The notes below the pieces were generated by a model. That model ran no database searches and had not been told where the DNA came from. It worked only from the letters and a program-made list of their open reading frames with translations. A program made the position numbers and the translations under genes. DNA of 64,000 bases from Burkholderia territorii (lineage in GTDB: Bacteria; Pseudomonadota; Gammaproteobacteria; Burkholderiales; Burkholderiaceae): contig NZ_CADFEJ010000001.1 of assembly GCF_902833055.1 (NCBI RefSeq), positions 558,001-622,000 on the forward strand, read 5' to 3'. This document shows, piece by piece, positions 17,882 to 26,505 of this stretch. Every line of letters starts with the position of its first letter. The stretch's first letter is position 1.

Positions 17882-18478
17882 TCATTCGCGATCGCCGGGC
17901 GACGCGAAGCCCGGCTTGCCGATCTGATCCGGCGTTTGCGGCACCCGCCTGAAGCGCGACGTGTCGTAGCCCATCGCATCGAGCCGCGCGAGCAGCGCGC
18001 GATAGGTGGCGTCGTCCATTGCCGGCTCGCGCGAGAAGATCCAGCCGAGCGTTTTGCCCGGGTAGCCGAGGATCGTGTACCGGTAGTCGGGATCGACGTA
18101 CAGCGTCAGTTGCGTGACATATATCGGCCAGAACAGCCGCACGCGCCATTCGCCGCCGCCGCTGCCGGGCTTGACGGCGTCGACGAACCGATAGCGCTTC
18201 TCGGGCTGCGCAAAGCCGCCCTTGCGGCCGACGAATGCGTCGTCGATCCTGCCGTCGTCGCGCAGGCTCCATTCGGCCCGGCTGCCGACGAAATCGCGCT
18301 CGGCGAAGTACGGGATATTCGCGATCACGTACCAGCGACCCATGTAGCGCGGCAAATCGACGGGCACGGTCGACAGCGGAATGCCGGCGCGCGGATTCGG
18401 GTTCGGCGGGCTTTCCGAGCAGCCCGCAGCGCCGAGCGCGAGCGCCGTCGCGACCGTGATGGCGACGCGGCGGAACAT
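17882..18478 (-). CDS. Lipocalin-family lipoprotein (Blc-like)
   Basis: 198 residues. The lipoprotein signal ends at LGAAGC (Cys ~20), so it is anchored in the outer or inner membrane. The lipocalin signature YMGRWYVIANIPYFAERDF follows, then GRKGGFAQPEKRYRF and the closing strand TILGYPGKTLGWIFSREP. Bacterial lipocalins bind lysophospholipids or oxidised fatty acids. A GTG at 18502 overlapping the preceding stop (GTGA) is an alternative start with eight more residues. Neither start has a strong ribosome site. It follows the second methyltransferase in the operon from 20429. Confidence 0.87.
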   Translation of the reverse strand: MFRRVAITVATALALGAAGCSESPPNPNPRAGIPLSTVPVDLPRYMGRWYVIANIPYFAERDFVGSRAEWSLRDDGRIDDAFVGRKGGFAQPEKRYRFVDAVKPGSGGGEWRVRLFWPIYVTQLTLYVDPDYRYTILGYPGKTLGWIFSREPAMDDATYRALLARLDAMGYDTSRFRRVPQTPDQIGKPGFASPGDRE

Positions 18479-18498
18479 CCGGCACGACACGGCGGGGC

Positions 18499-19599
18499 TC
18501 ACGCGTGGCCCCGGCGCTTGTCGAACAGGTAGTGAGCGACGCCCCATTCCTGCCCGCCGGCATAGCCGAACAGCTCGGCGACAGCCATGTAGAACATCCG
18601 CCAGCGCTGGAACCAGATGCGGGCGTCGGCGCCGTACACCGTTTCGAGAATCGGCATGATCCGCTGGCGCGCCGCGTCGAGCGACTCGAGCCAATGATTG
18701 GCCGTGCGGGCGTAGTGCGTGCCGTCGAGCCACCATTGGCGAGCGATGCGCACGTCGTCCTGGAACCGCAGCAGCAGATCGGCGGACGGCATCGTCCCGC
18801 CCGTGAAGAAATGGCGCGACATCCAGTCGGTGTCGTCGCGCACCGCGAAGTGATAGGCGAGCAGCTTGTGCGCGAAGATGTGCACGAACAGCTTGCCGTC
18901 GTCGCGCATCCAGCGCGAGATCTTCGCGAGCAGTTGCCCGTAGTTCTTCATATGCTCGAACATCTCGATCGACAGCACGCGGTCGAACCCGGCCTCCGCG
19001 GGATCGAAGTCGAACTCCGCCACGTTGCCGGTCACGATCCGCAAATTCGTCAGCCTTTTCAGCGCCGCGCATCGTTCGATGAAGTGACGCTGACCGTACG
19101 AATTCGACAGCCCGACGATCTGCGCCGCCGGGTACCGCTCGGCGAGCCACAGCGACAACGAACCCCAGCCGCAGCCGAGGTCGAGAATGCGCTGGCCGTC
19201 CGCGAGCTCGGCGCGCTGCGCATACAACGTGAGCATTGCCTCCTCGGCCTGCGACAGCGTTTCGTTGCCGCGCGGGTAATAGCCGCACGAATATTTGAGC
19301 CTCGGGCCGAGATGCACCTCGAAGAAGCTGCCTGGCACCTCGTAATGCTGCGTATTGGCCGCATGCGTCTCGATTGCGATCGGGCTTGCTTGCAGCTCGT
19401 GCACCAGCGCGTCGAGCGCCGCGCTGCGCAGTTCTGCATCGTATGCGTGCTCGGCGCGCAGACGTTGCCGCATCAGTGCACGCATGCCGGCCCGAATCAG
19501 CGTATCGGGCAGCCAGCCGCGCTCGCAGCAGCGAATCAGCCAGGCGTCGTTGGGGGCGGACGTCGAGGCCGCGGAGGGTTGCGAGGTGGTGGCGGTCAT
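18499..19599 (-). CDS. CFA-family SAM-dependent methyltransferase (copy 2)
   Basis: 366 residues, distinct from copy 1. The SAM site is ILDLGCGWGSLSLWLAERYP. The preceding motif NTQHYEVPGSFFEVHLGPRLKYSCGYY has its key words HYEVPGSFF and KYSCGYY, and IEMFEHMKNYGQLL follows. This variant is typical of the branch annotated as cyclopropane-fatty-acid or coclaurine-like methyltransferases found beside DUF1295 genes. It overlaps the DUF1295 stop by ATGA. The first ~20 residues are Ala/Thr/Ser-rich. It likely methylates membrane fatty acids. Having two different CFA-type enzymes in one stress island suggests successive or alternative lipid modifications (inference). Confidence 0.87.
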   Translation of the reverse strand: MTATTSQPSAASTSAPNDAWLIRCCERGWLPDTLIRAGMRALMRQRLRAEHAYDAELRSAALDALVHELQASPIAIETHAANTQHYEVPGSFFEVHLGPRLKYSCGYYPRGNETLSQAEEAMLTLYAQRAELADGQRILDLGCGWGSLSLWLAERYPAAQIVGLSNSYGQRHFIERCAALKRLTNLRIVTGNVAEFDFDPAEAGFDRVLSIEMFEHMKNYGQLLAKISRWMRDDGKLFVHIFAHKLLAYHFAVRDDTDWMSRHFFTGGTMPSADLLLRFQDDVRIARQWWLDGTHYARTANHWLESLDAARQRIMPILETVYGADARIWFQRWRMFYMAVAELFGYAGGQEWGVAHYLFDKRRGHA

Positions 19600-20429
19600 G
19601 AGCGCGTACTCCGGTCTTGAGGGTGATCGGGGCGAGTGGGGGAAGTGTTGTCCGCCGGCCTCGGCGGCCACGGAACGAGGGCGCTGGTCGTGCGCATGTA
19701 TTCGCGGTAGCCCGGACGCGTCTGCACCAGACGCGCTTCGAGCAACGGCAGGCCGGATACCTTGATCAGCAGCCATGCCATCAGGAAGGGCGGCATCAGC
19801 GTCAGCCATCCCCACGGCATTCCGATTCCCAGCGCCGCGTACGCGAGCCAGTGCACGCACTCGAAGAAATAGTTGGGGTGCCGCGAATAGCGCCACCAGC
19901 CGGCGCGGCAGACCTGGCCGCGATGCGCGGGATCCGCGAGAAATCGCTTGAGCTGGCGGTCGGCGGCAGCCTCTCCCGCGACGGCGACGATCCAGATCGC
20001 GATCGCCGCTGCAATCGCGAACCGGGACGGCGTTTGCGCGCTATATGCCGGGACGAAGAACGCGACCGACAGGAACATCGAGATCAGCGCTTGCAACTGG
20101 AACAGCCAGAACATGTTGCGCGACGCGGCGTCGCCCCACTGCAGACGGAATTGCCGATAGCGCGGATCCTCCGGCTGGCCGCGATTGCGCCGCCACAGGT
20201 GCCACGCGAGTCGCAGCCCCCAGATGCCGCCGCCCGCGGCCACCAGCGCACGGTTCAGTTCCGCGCCGGTAGCCAGCACCGCGACGAACATGGCGACGCC
20301 ACCGAGCGTCGCGGCCCAGACCGGATCGATCATCCCGGCGTTCCGGGAATGCAATTGGGTGATCCACACCGCCGTGAACGACACGATCAGTCCGACCAGG
20401 GCGAGGAGGGCGACGGCGACGGCGGGCAT
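19596..20429 (-). CDS. DUF1295 integral membrane protein (steroid-reductase-like)
   Basis: 277 residues with about six to seven membrane spans and the conserved C-terminal half of DUF1295/3-oxo-5-alpha-steroid-reductase-like proteins: WGDAASRNMFWLFQLQAL, then RAGWWRYSRHPNYFFE and RPGYREYMRTTSALVPWPP. Members are thought to be NADPH-dependent reductases of lipid-like substrates, but none is proven here. The start at 20429 has GGAG six bases upstream and stands 27 bp after the ECF-type -10. It is first gene of the operon DUF1295, methyltransferase 2, lipocalin. Translation is coupled to the methyltransferase by overlap. Confidence 0.88.
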   Translation of the reverse strand: MPAVAVALLALVGLIVSFTAVWITQLHSRNAGMIDPVWAATLGGVAMFVAVLATGAELNRALVAAGGGIWGLRLAWHLWRRNRGQPEDPRYRQFRLQWGDAASRNMFWLFQLQALISMFLSVAFFVPAYSAQTPSRFAIAAAIAIWIVAVAGEAAADRQLKRFLADPAHRGQVCRAGWWRYSRHPNYFFECVHWLAYAALGIGMPWGWLTLMPPFLMAWLLIKVSGLPLLEARLVQTRPGYREYMRTTSALVPWPPRPADNTSPTRPDHPQDRSTRS

Positions 20430-20455
20430 ACGGGCTCCGGGAACGCGATATTCCC

Positions 20456-20485
20456 TTATACGGAGCCGGGGACCGAACGGATGCA
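20456..20485 (-). promoter_or_regulatory. ECF-sigma-type promoter for the DUF1295 operon
   Basis: Minus strand: TGCATCCG (20485-20478), 15-bp spacer, CGTATAA (20462-20456). Both elements are identical to those at 6289-6318. Confidence 0.72.
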
Positions 20486-20584
20486 ACCGGATGCGACGAG
20501 ATCGCTGCGCACCCCGTCGACCGACAACGCAACGAACGCGCGCCGCCACGCTTGCCGTGTGGCGCGCGCGTCGCAGGCATCAAG

Positions 20585-21319
20585 TCAAGTGATGTGCATC
20601 GCGCCGGTGGCGAGCACCGGGCCGGTGGGTTGGCCGCTCGGGGAGCCGCCGTGAGGCTCGAGCGACACGGCGAGCACCGCGCGTGCGCCGAGTTGCGAGA
20701 CGATCGCTGGCGGCAGCGTCATCGACGCGGGCGCATTGGACGCGAATACCCCGAGCGAGATCGGCTTCGCATTCGGCGGAATCAGCCACAGCTCCGTCGA
20801 GCGATCCGCGGCGATCGGCGGCGTGTTAGCCGGCACGACGACCATTCGGGCACGCTTCAGGTCGACCGTGGCGGTCCACTGTGCAGTGCCATCCGATCGT
20901 GCCAGCGTCGCCGCCATGTAGTGGCCGCCGTCGGCGGCCGGGCGCGGCGGCGCTTCGTCCATCCGGATCACGTTGACCGCGAGCAGCGCGAGCGCAGCCG
21001 CGCTCGCGCCGATGCCGACCCAGCACCACAGTCGAAGGCTGTTCCACCATCCGCCGGGCGGCGCGGCGTCGCGAGCGCGCGGCGGCGTGACGAAGCCAAG
21101 GTCGTGCTGGATCCGCGTCCAGATGCGCGCGGGCGGGTCGACGGGCGTGATGTCGTCCGCGAGCGGGGCGAAGCGGCGTTGCCAGCGCTCGAGCGTGGCT
21201 TGCAACGCCGGATCGCGCGCGGCGGACTGCTCCAGCTCGCGGCGTGCGTCTGCGTCGAGCACGCCGAGCGCGTATTCTGCGCAGCGCAATTCGGGATCGT
21301 GATCGGCCGGCGTATTCAT
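20585..21319 (-). CDS. RskA-like anti-sigma factor
   Basis: 244 residues. The N-terminal anti-sigma domain (AEYALGVLDADARRELEQ) is followed by a single membrane span near residues 100-118 (LWCWVGIGASAAALALLAV). The extracytoplasmic C-terminal RskA domain contains STELWLIPPNAKPISLGVF. Such proteins hold their ECF sigma factor inactive at the membrane until released by proteolysis. The start overlaps the sigma-factor stop by ATGA at 21316-21319, the usual sigma/anti-sigma arrangement. An ATG four codons upstream is possible. The N-terminal zinc-binding HxxxCxxC motif of ChrR/ZAS type is not seen. Confidence 0.9.
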   Translation of the reverse strand: MNTPADHDPELRCAEYALGVLDADARRELEQSAARDPALQATLERWQRRFAPLADDITPVDPPARIWTRIQHDLGFVTPPRARDAAPPGGWWNSLRLWCWVGIGASAAALALLAVNVIRMDEAPPRPAADGGHYMAATLARSDGTAQWTATVDLKRARMVVVPANTPPIAADRSTELWLIPPNAKPISLGVFASNAPASMTLPPAIVSQLGARAVLAVSLEPHGGSPSGQPTGPVLATGAMHIT

Positions 21320-21915
21320 TGCTCCAGGCATACCTTCAGCTGCATCAGGCTGCGCCGGATCCAGCTCTTCATGGTTCCGAGCGGCACGCGCAGCCGCGCT
21401 GCCAGCTCACTGTAGGTCGCACCGCTGAAAAAAGCCTCGCGCACCGCGCGACCCTGCTGCGGATCGAGCTGCGACAGGCAGCGCTCGAGGCGCTGACGTT
21501 CCTGTGTTGCCTCCGCCAGCGCGGCGGGCGTCGGATCCTCGTCGGGAAGCTCCAGCACCTGTTCGTCGTCGAGCTGCGCGTCGCGATGCTGCCGCAGACG
21601 GTCGATCGTCCTGTTGCGCGCCAGCGTGATCAGCCATGTCATCGCGCCACCGCGCGCCGGATCGAATGTCTCGATGCGTCGCCACGCCGTCGTGTAGACC
21701 TCCTGGAGGAGATCCTCGGCGTGGAGCATGCGCACGATCGTCCCGAACACGCGCGATGCGCTCAGCCGGTATAACTCCGCGAAGGCCGCCTGATCGCCGC
21801 CGGCTGCCCGAGCCATCAGCCGATTCAGATGTTCGCGGCGCGCGACATCCGCATCGGCATCGCGCGAAGGGGCTGACTGATCGAAGCCGCTGGCACCGCT
21901 CGGCGTGTCGCTCAT
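21316..21915 (-). CDS. ECF-family sigma factor (copy 2), paired with RskA-like anti-sigma
   Basis: 199 residues. Region 2 reads AFAELYRLSASRVFGTIVRM then L-HAEDLLQEVYTTAWRR. Region 4 reads YSELAARLRVPLGTMKSWIRR. Compared with copy 1, about five residues are missing between the RM and AEDLLQ segments, where copy 1 has IRDRHE. This shortens the loop between region-2 helices and may be a real deletion. The start at 21915 is taken from family length; no strong ribosome site is visible. It is divergent from the lipocalin at 22164. Recognition helices nearly match copy 1. Confidence 0.88.
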   Translation of the reverse strand: MSDTPSGASGFDQSAPSRDADADVARREHLNRLMARAAGGDQAAFAELYRLSASRVFGTIVRMLHAEDLLQEVYTTAWRRIETFDPARGGAMTWLITLARNRTIDRLRQHRDAQLDDEQVLELPDEDPTPAALAEATQERQRLERCLSQLDPQQGRAVREAFFSGATYSELAARLRVPLGTMKSWIRRSLMQLKVCLEQ

Positions 21916-22061
21916 GCGAAATGGATGGCGCGGATAGCCATGGTGTGAGTGTCGAGCGAAATATAGCACTGTCGGATGCATCCGATTGAACGATCGATGA
22001 TGCGCGCCGCACGACGTGCAGGGCGACGCTCGTTGCAAGATCCTCAGTCAGATACGAGCGA

Positions 22062-22092
22062 TGCGTCCGCGGGGATGCAGGCGCGCGTAACG
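22062..22092 (+). promoter_or_regulatory. Possible weak ECF-type promoter for the Blc lipocalin
   Basis: TGCGTCCG (one mismatch to the island -35) then a 16-bp spacer and CGTAACG. It is imperfect in sequence and spacing, so this is a candidate only, about 70 bp upstream of the lipocalin ATG. Confidence 0.3.
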
Positions 22093-22163
22093 CGGGGCGG
22101 ATGCTGCGGACCATCGGTCGTTGAGTGCACAATGATCCGGTTTCGTGTCTGGAGAGATATTCA

Positions 22164-22733
22164 ATGAAGCGAAGTATCGCTGGCCAACCGCGGAGGGCGG
22201 CGAGGGCGATCGTCGCGGGCGCCGCACTGGTGCTTGCGGGATGCGCAGGTGTCGCCGGCGGCCCAAGCGGCAATACGCACGTTCCGCAACCCGCGAAAGC
22301 CGTCGATCTCGATCGGTACGTCGGCAGATGGTACGAGTTCGCGCGCTATGAAAACCGCTTCGAGCGCGGATGCGACGGCGTCACGGCCGAGTATGCAAAG
22401 CGGGAAGACGGTCTCCTCGGCGTGCGCAATACCTGTCGCGAAGATAGCCCGGACGGCCGCGCGCGAACCTCGGACGGGCGCGCAAGGATCGTGGCCGACA
22501 GCGGCAACGCGAAGCTGAAGGTGTCGTTCTTCGGGCCGTTCTTCTTCGGCGATTACTGGGTGCTGGATCATGCCGACGACTACTCGTGGTCGATTGTCGG
22601 TGAACCGTCGGGTCGGTTCCTGTGGATTTTGACGCGCGACGCGAAGCCCTCAGCGGAACAGGCCATGGCGCTTGTCGAGCGCGTCCGGGCGCTTGGTTAC
22701 GACACGACGATGTTGCGGCGTACTGCGCATTAG
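22164..22733 (+). CDS. blc: Bacterial lipocalin (Blc) lipoprotein
   Basis: 189 residues with a lipoprotein signal (LVLAGC lipobox, Cys ~26) and strong Blc motifs: YVGRWYEFARYENRFERGC, then TAEYAKREDGLLGVRNTC, FFGPFFFGDYWVLD and GRFLWILTRD. Blc proteins are outer-membrane lipocalins that bind lysophospholipids and fatty acids and are induced by envelope stress. The ATG at 22164 follows GGAGAG; an upstream in-frame ATG at 22125 is less likely. It is divergent from the ECF/anti-sigma pair. With the lipocalin at 17882 it makes two in the island, both suited to handling modified or peroxidised lipids (inference). Confidence 0.9.
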   Translation: MKRSIAGQPRRAARAIVAGAALVLAGCAGVAGGPSGNTHVPQPAKAVDLDRYVGRWYEFARYENRFERGCDGVTAEYAKREDGLLGVRNTCREDSPDGRARTSDGRARIVADSGNAKLKVSFFGPFFFGDYWVLDHADDYSWSIVGEPSGRFLWILTRDAKPSAEQAMALVERVRALGYDTTMLRRTAH

Positions 22734-22868
22734 GATGACAGCACTGCGATCCGAGCGCGTGGCGTTAGCGAGCCTGGAATGACGCCGGGCCCGTACGCGA
22801 CGAGGAGTTGTTCGCCACGTTCTGAAGAAGCCTCCGGCGCCGGGAAACCGGCGGCTGGACAGGCTTAC

Positions 22869-22929
22869 GCGGTCCGAAAGCGGACATTTCTATGTAGCCA
22901 AAAGCGGACATTTCAATCTAGCCACTACA
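22869..22929 (-). repeat. Terminus of an older, related insertion element (remnant)
   Basis: Read on the minus strand this begins TGTAGTGGCTAG and carries two copies of ATGTCCGCTTT 24 bp apart. The same architecture (TGT end, then repeated ATGTCG at 24-25 bp) is seen at the ends of the intact element next door. The intact element inserted immediately outside this terminus. No transposase of the older element is recognisable to its left (22734-22868). Confidence 0.5.
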
Positions 22930-22934
22930 ATCAA
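22930..22934 (+). repeat. Target-site duplication, left copy (ATCAA)
   Basis: ATCAA directly before the element's TGT terminus. The identical ATCAA follows the right terminus at 24570-24574. Confidence 0.75.
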
Positions 22935-24569
22935 TGTCATACCCGGATTCAGATGTCGTAGCGCCAGCTAAATACAGATGTCGCATGTTTCATCGACTTT
23001 CTCGTCATTCAGCGTTGAAGCGCCGAGCTTGAAGCAGCAGGGCGCTTACGTTCACCCGCGGGCCTTGGCAGACCGCCGCTCAGTTGCTGCTTTTGACGCA
23101 ACTTCCAGAATCGCCGTTTCCATGTCAGCCACCGTGAACCGGCGGGGTTTCTTCGTGCCGGGTTGCGCTTCATTTGCCCGCACCGGCAGCCCGCGATGCG
23201 TTCGCGACGGCGCGGTGCCGATCCGCCGGCTGTCGCGCTGCGCCTGAAACGCTTGCGCCACCTGCAACGCGTGACTCAGCCGCTTGTGGTCCACGATTGC
23301 GCCTTGGTCGACCTCAGCCAGCCGGTCATAGGACTGAGCTGCCAGTATCTGACCGGCTGCTCGGATTTCAATCCGACCATCCGGGTACTCCCACACCTCG
23401 ACGTCGCGATGTATCCACGCTCGATTCCCCGGCGTATCGTCCAGCAGGTACAGCACCCGGTCGTACTGCACCGTCAACGCCTTCGTCACCCGGCGTGTCT
23501 CACGCCAGGTCAGCAGCAGATCCAGATCCTCGTCGGATCGCAGCGGCCGATGCGCATCAAAGCCGCTGCGCGGCGGCTTCGCGAAGCGCGCGTTATACAT
23601 GGCGATGAAGGAGGGCGCATACGCGTTGGCGTCAGCTACCGTGTTGATGCCGCGCAGTCGCATCTCCTTGACCAGCCGATCCTGCAGCGTCAGGTGGGCC
23701 CGCTCGACGCGCCCCTTGGCCGAGCTGCTGTTCGCGCAGAACGTGTCGATGTTCAGTTCGTACATCGCTCGGCCGAAGTGCGTCACGCTCTGGCCGGTCT
23801 TGCTGGCGCTCGTATTGCGGAACACGCTGTACTTGTCGCTGTAGAACGCCACCGGCTTGCCATGGCGCTCCAGGTACGTTCGCGTGGCCTCGAAGTAGCT
23901 GAAGGTCGATTCGGTCGCCGTAAAGTGCAGATGCATCAGCCGGCTCGTCGCATCGTCGACGTACACCAGCAGCGTGCAGGACGGCGCCCGTTCCTCGAAC
24001 CACCGATGATCGCTGCCGTCGATCTGGATCAGTTCACCCAGGCAAGCCCGGCGCGCTCGCGGTTGATAGACCTTGGGCGGTCGTTGCCGACGCGGAATCC
24101 ACAGCCCAGCGTCCGTCATCAGCTTCCTGACCGTTTCCTTCGACAACTGCAGCCCGTGGCATTCCCACAGCTTCTCGCAAGCCAGCGTCGGCCCGAAATC
24201 GGCGTAGCGCTCACGAATCAGGCTCAAGGCACGGTGCGCCAGATCCTCGGGCAATTGATGGTTGCTGGCGTGGCCACGGCGCTGCGAAATCAGTCCAGCC
24301 GGCCCCGCAGCACGATATCGGGTGACCAGCCGTTCAATCTGCCGTCGACTGATCCCGAGCCGCTCCGCGGCTCGCCAAGGCATCAGACGCTGCTCGATCA
24401 CGGCTTCCACGACCTTCAGACGATCCAGTTCCCGCATGCTCATGGTGATCAGTCCAGGTTGGCCCACGATGCGCTCCAGCAGTTCAAACCGCCGCCAGCA
24501 TGCGCCGAAACCCTCGAACCACGACATTTCAACTTTGCCCAGATGCGACATTACAACTTTGCTCCCACA
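22935..24569. mobile_element. Complete ISNCY-type (IS1202-like) insertion sequence, 1,635 bp
   Basis: The element starts TGT and ends ACA. Each end carries two ATGTCG repeats: left at 22952 and ~25 bp further in, right as inverted copies spaced 24 bp. The first repeat lies 18 bp inside the TGT on both ends, so the termini are inverted and equally organised although otherwise diverged. A 5-bp direct duplication ATCAA flanks it. One transposase gene fills most of the element. The intact duplication implies a fairly recent single insertion. Confidence 0.8.
23052..24443 (-). CDS. ISNCY-family DDE transposase
   Basis: 463 residues from the preferred start (MSMRELDRLKVVEAVIEQRL). An N-terminal helix-turn-helix region reads AAERLGISRRQIERLVTRY. 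The integrase-like catalytic core shows the DDE acids: first Asp in IQIDGSDHRWFEE, second in FYSDKYSVF, Glu in SAKGRVERAHLTLQDRL. The C-terminal beta-barrel-like region contains EYPDGRIEIRAAG and YDRLAEVDQGA. The frame is open another 36 codons upstream to 24551, but those Met codons lie inside the terminal repeats, so translation from there is unlikely. No frameshift is visible and the gene looks functional. Confidence 0.88.
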   Translation of the reverse strand: MSMRELDRLKVVEAVIEQRLMPWRAAERLGISRRQIERLVTRYRAAGPAGLISQRRGHASNHQLPEDLAHRALSLIRERYADFGPTLACEKLWECHGLQLSKETVRKLMTDAGLWIPRRQRPPKVYQPRARRACLGELIQIDGSDHRWFEERAPSCTLLVYVDDATSRLMHLHFTATESTFSYFEATRTYLERHGKPVAFYSDKYSVFRNTSASKTGQSVTHFGRAMYELNIDTFCANSSSAKGRVERAHLTLQDRLVKEMRLRGINTVADANAYAPSFIAMYNARFAKPPRSGFDAHRPLRSDEDLDLLLTWRETRRVTKALTVQYDRVLYLLDDTPGNRAWIHRDVEVWEYPDGRIEIRAAGQILAAQSYDRLAEVDQGAIVDHKRLSHALQVAQAFQAQRDSRRIGTAPSRTHRGLPVRANEAQPGTKKPRRFTVADMETAILEVASKAATERRSAKARG

Positions 24570-24582
24570 ATCAAAATCTGCG

Positions 24583-24753
24583 CTAATTCATGTTATGTAA
24601 AATCATGTCGGTATGCACCAAACGCTTCGCCAGCTTCCACTCGTCCACATGATCGCCCAACACGTCGATGCGACTTCCAGGCGACCGCACCTGAAAACTC
24701 TGCAAACACTCAACCTCTCGCGATCGGCGGTAGCCTCCGGCGAATCGAACCGG
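24583..24753 (-). pseudogene. Short coding remnant adjacent to the IS, family unknown
   Basis: 56 codons without a usable ATG end in TAG 14 bp outside the IS. The peptide (RSREVECLQSFQVRSPGSR, then IDVLGDHVDEWKLAKRL and VHTDMILHNMN) has the residue balance of real protein, unlike the competing frames. A stop precedes it, so it looks like a 3' fragment cut off by an older rearrangement. I do not recognise the family. Confidence 0.3.
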
Positions 24754-24846
24754 TTATGCAGCCTGCTGCGGAATCGTATCGCCGCCGAGGCAACCCACAA
24801 ACAACAAAGCCGAGCAAAACGCCCGGCCCTCGTCAACGCTGCGCCG

Positions 24847-24877
24847 CGTGCGTACCGCGCAAGCCGCGGCACGCACG
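24847..24877 (-). terminator. Strong stem-loop downstream of the aldehyde dehydrogenase gene
   Basis: 13-bp arms (24847-24859 and 24865-24877) with one mismatch and a 5-nt loop, 20 bp past the stop at 24898. No U-run follows directly, so termination activity is inferred. The 24586-24897 gap otherwise contains only the remnant described separately. Confidence 0.45.
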
Positions 24878-24897
24878 TGGTCAAACGCGAACGATCG

Positions 24898-26505
<1,608 letters not shown>

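Noticed and set aside
21970-21986. CGGATGCATCCG palindrome between the ECF and blc genes, containing the -35 word TGCATCCG in both orientations
   Set aside because: No -10 element follows at 15 bp on either strand, so I did not call it a promoter of the shared class. It could still be an operator.
22877-22925. Short repeated units (about 24 bp, two copies) resembling a minimal CRISPR-like repeat
   Set aside because: Only two copies, no spacer variation and no cas genes; they fit transposase-binding repeats at an IS end.
22738-22961. A 60-codon plus-strand frame running across the IS-terminus repeats
   Set aside because: It is composed of the repeated terminal sequence and has no ribosome site, so it is a by-product of the repeats, not a gene.
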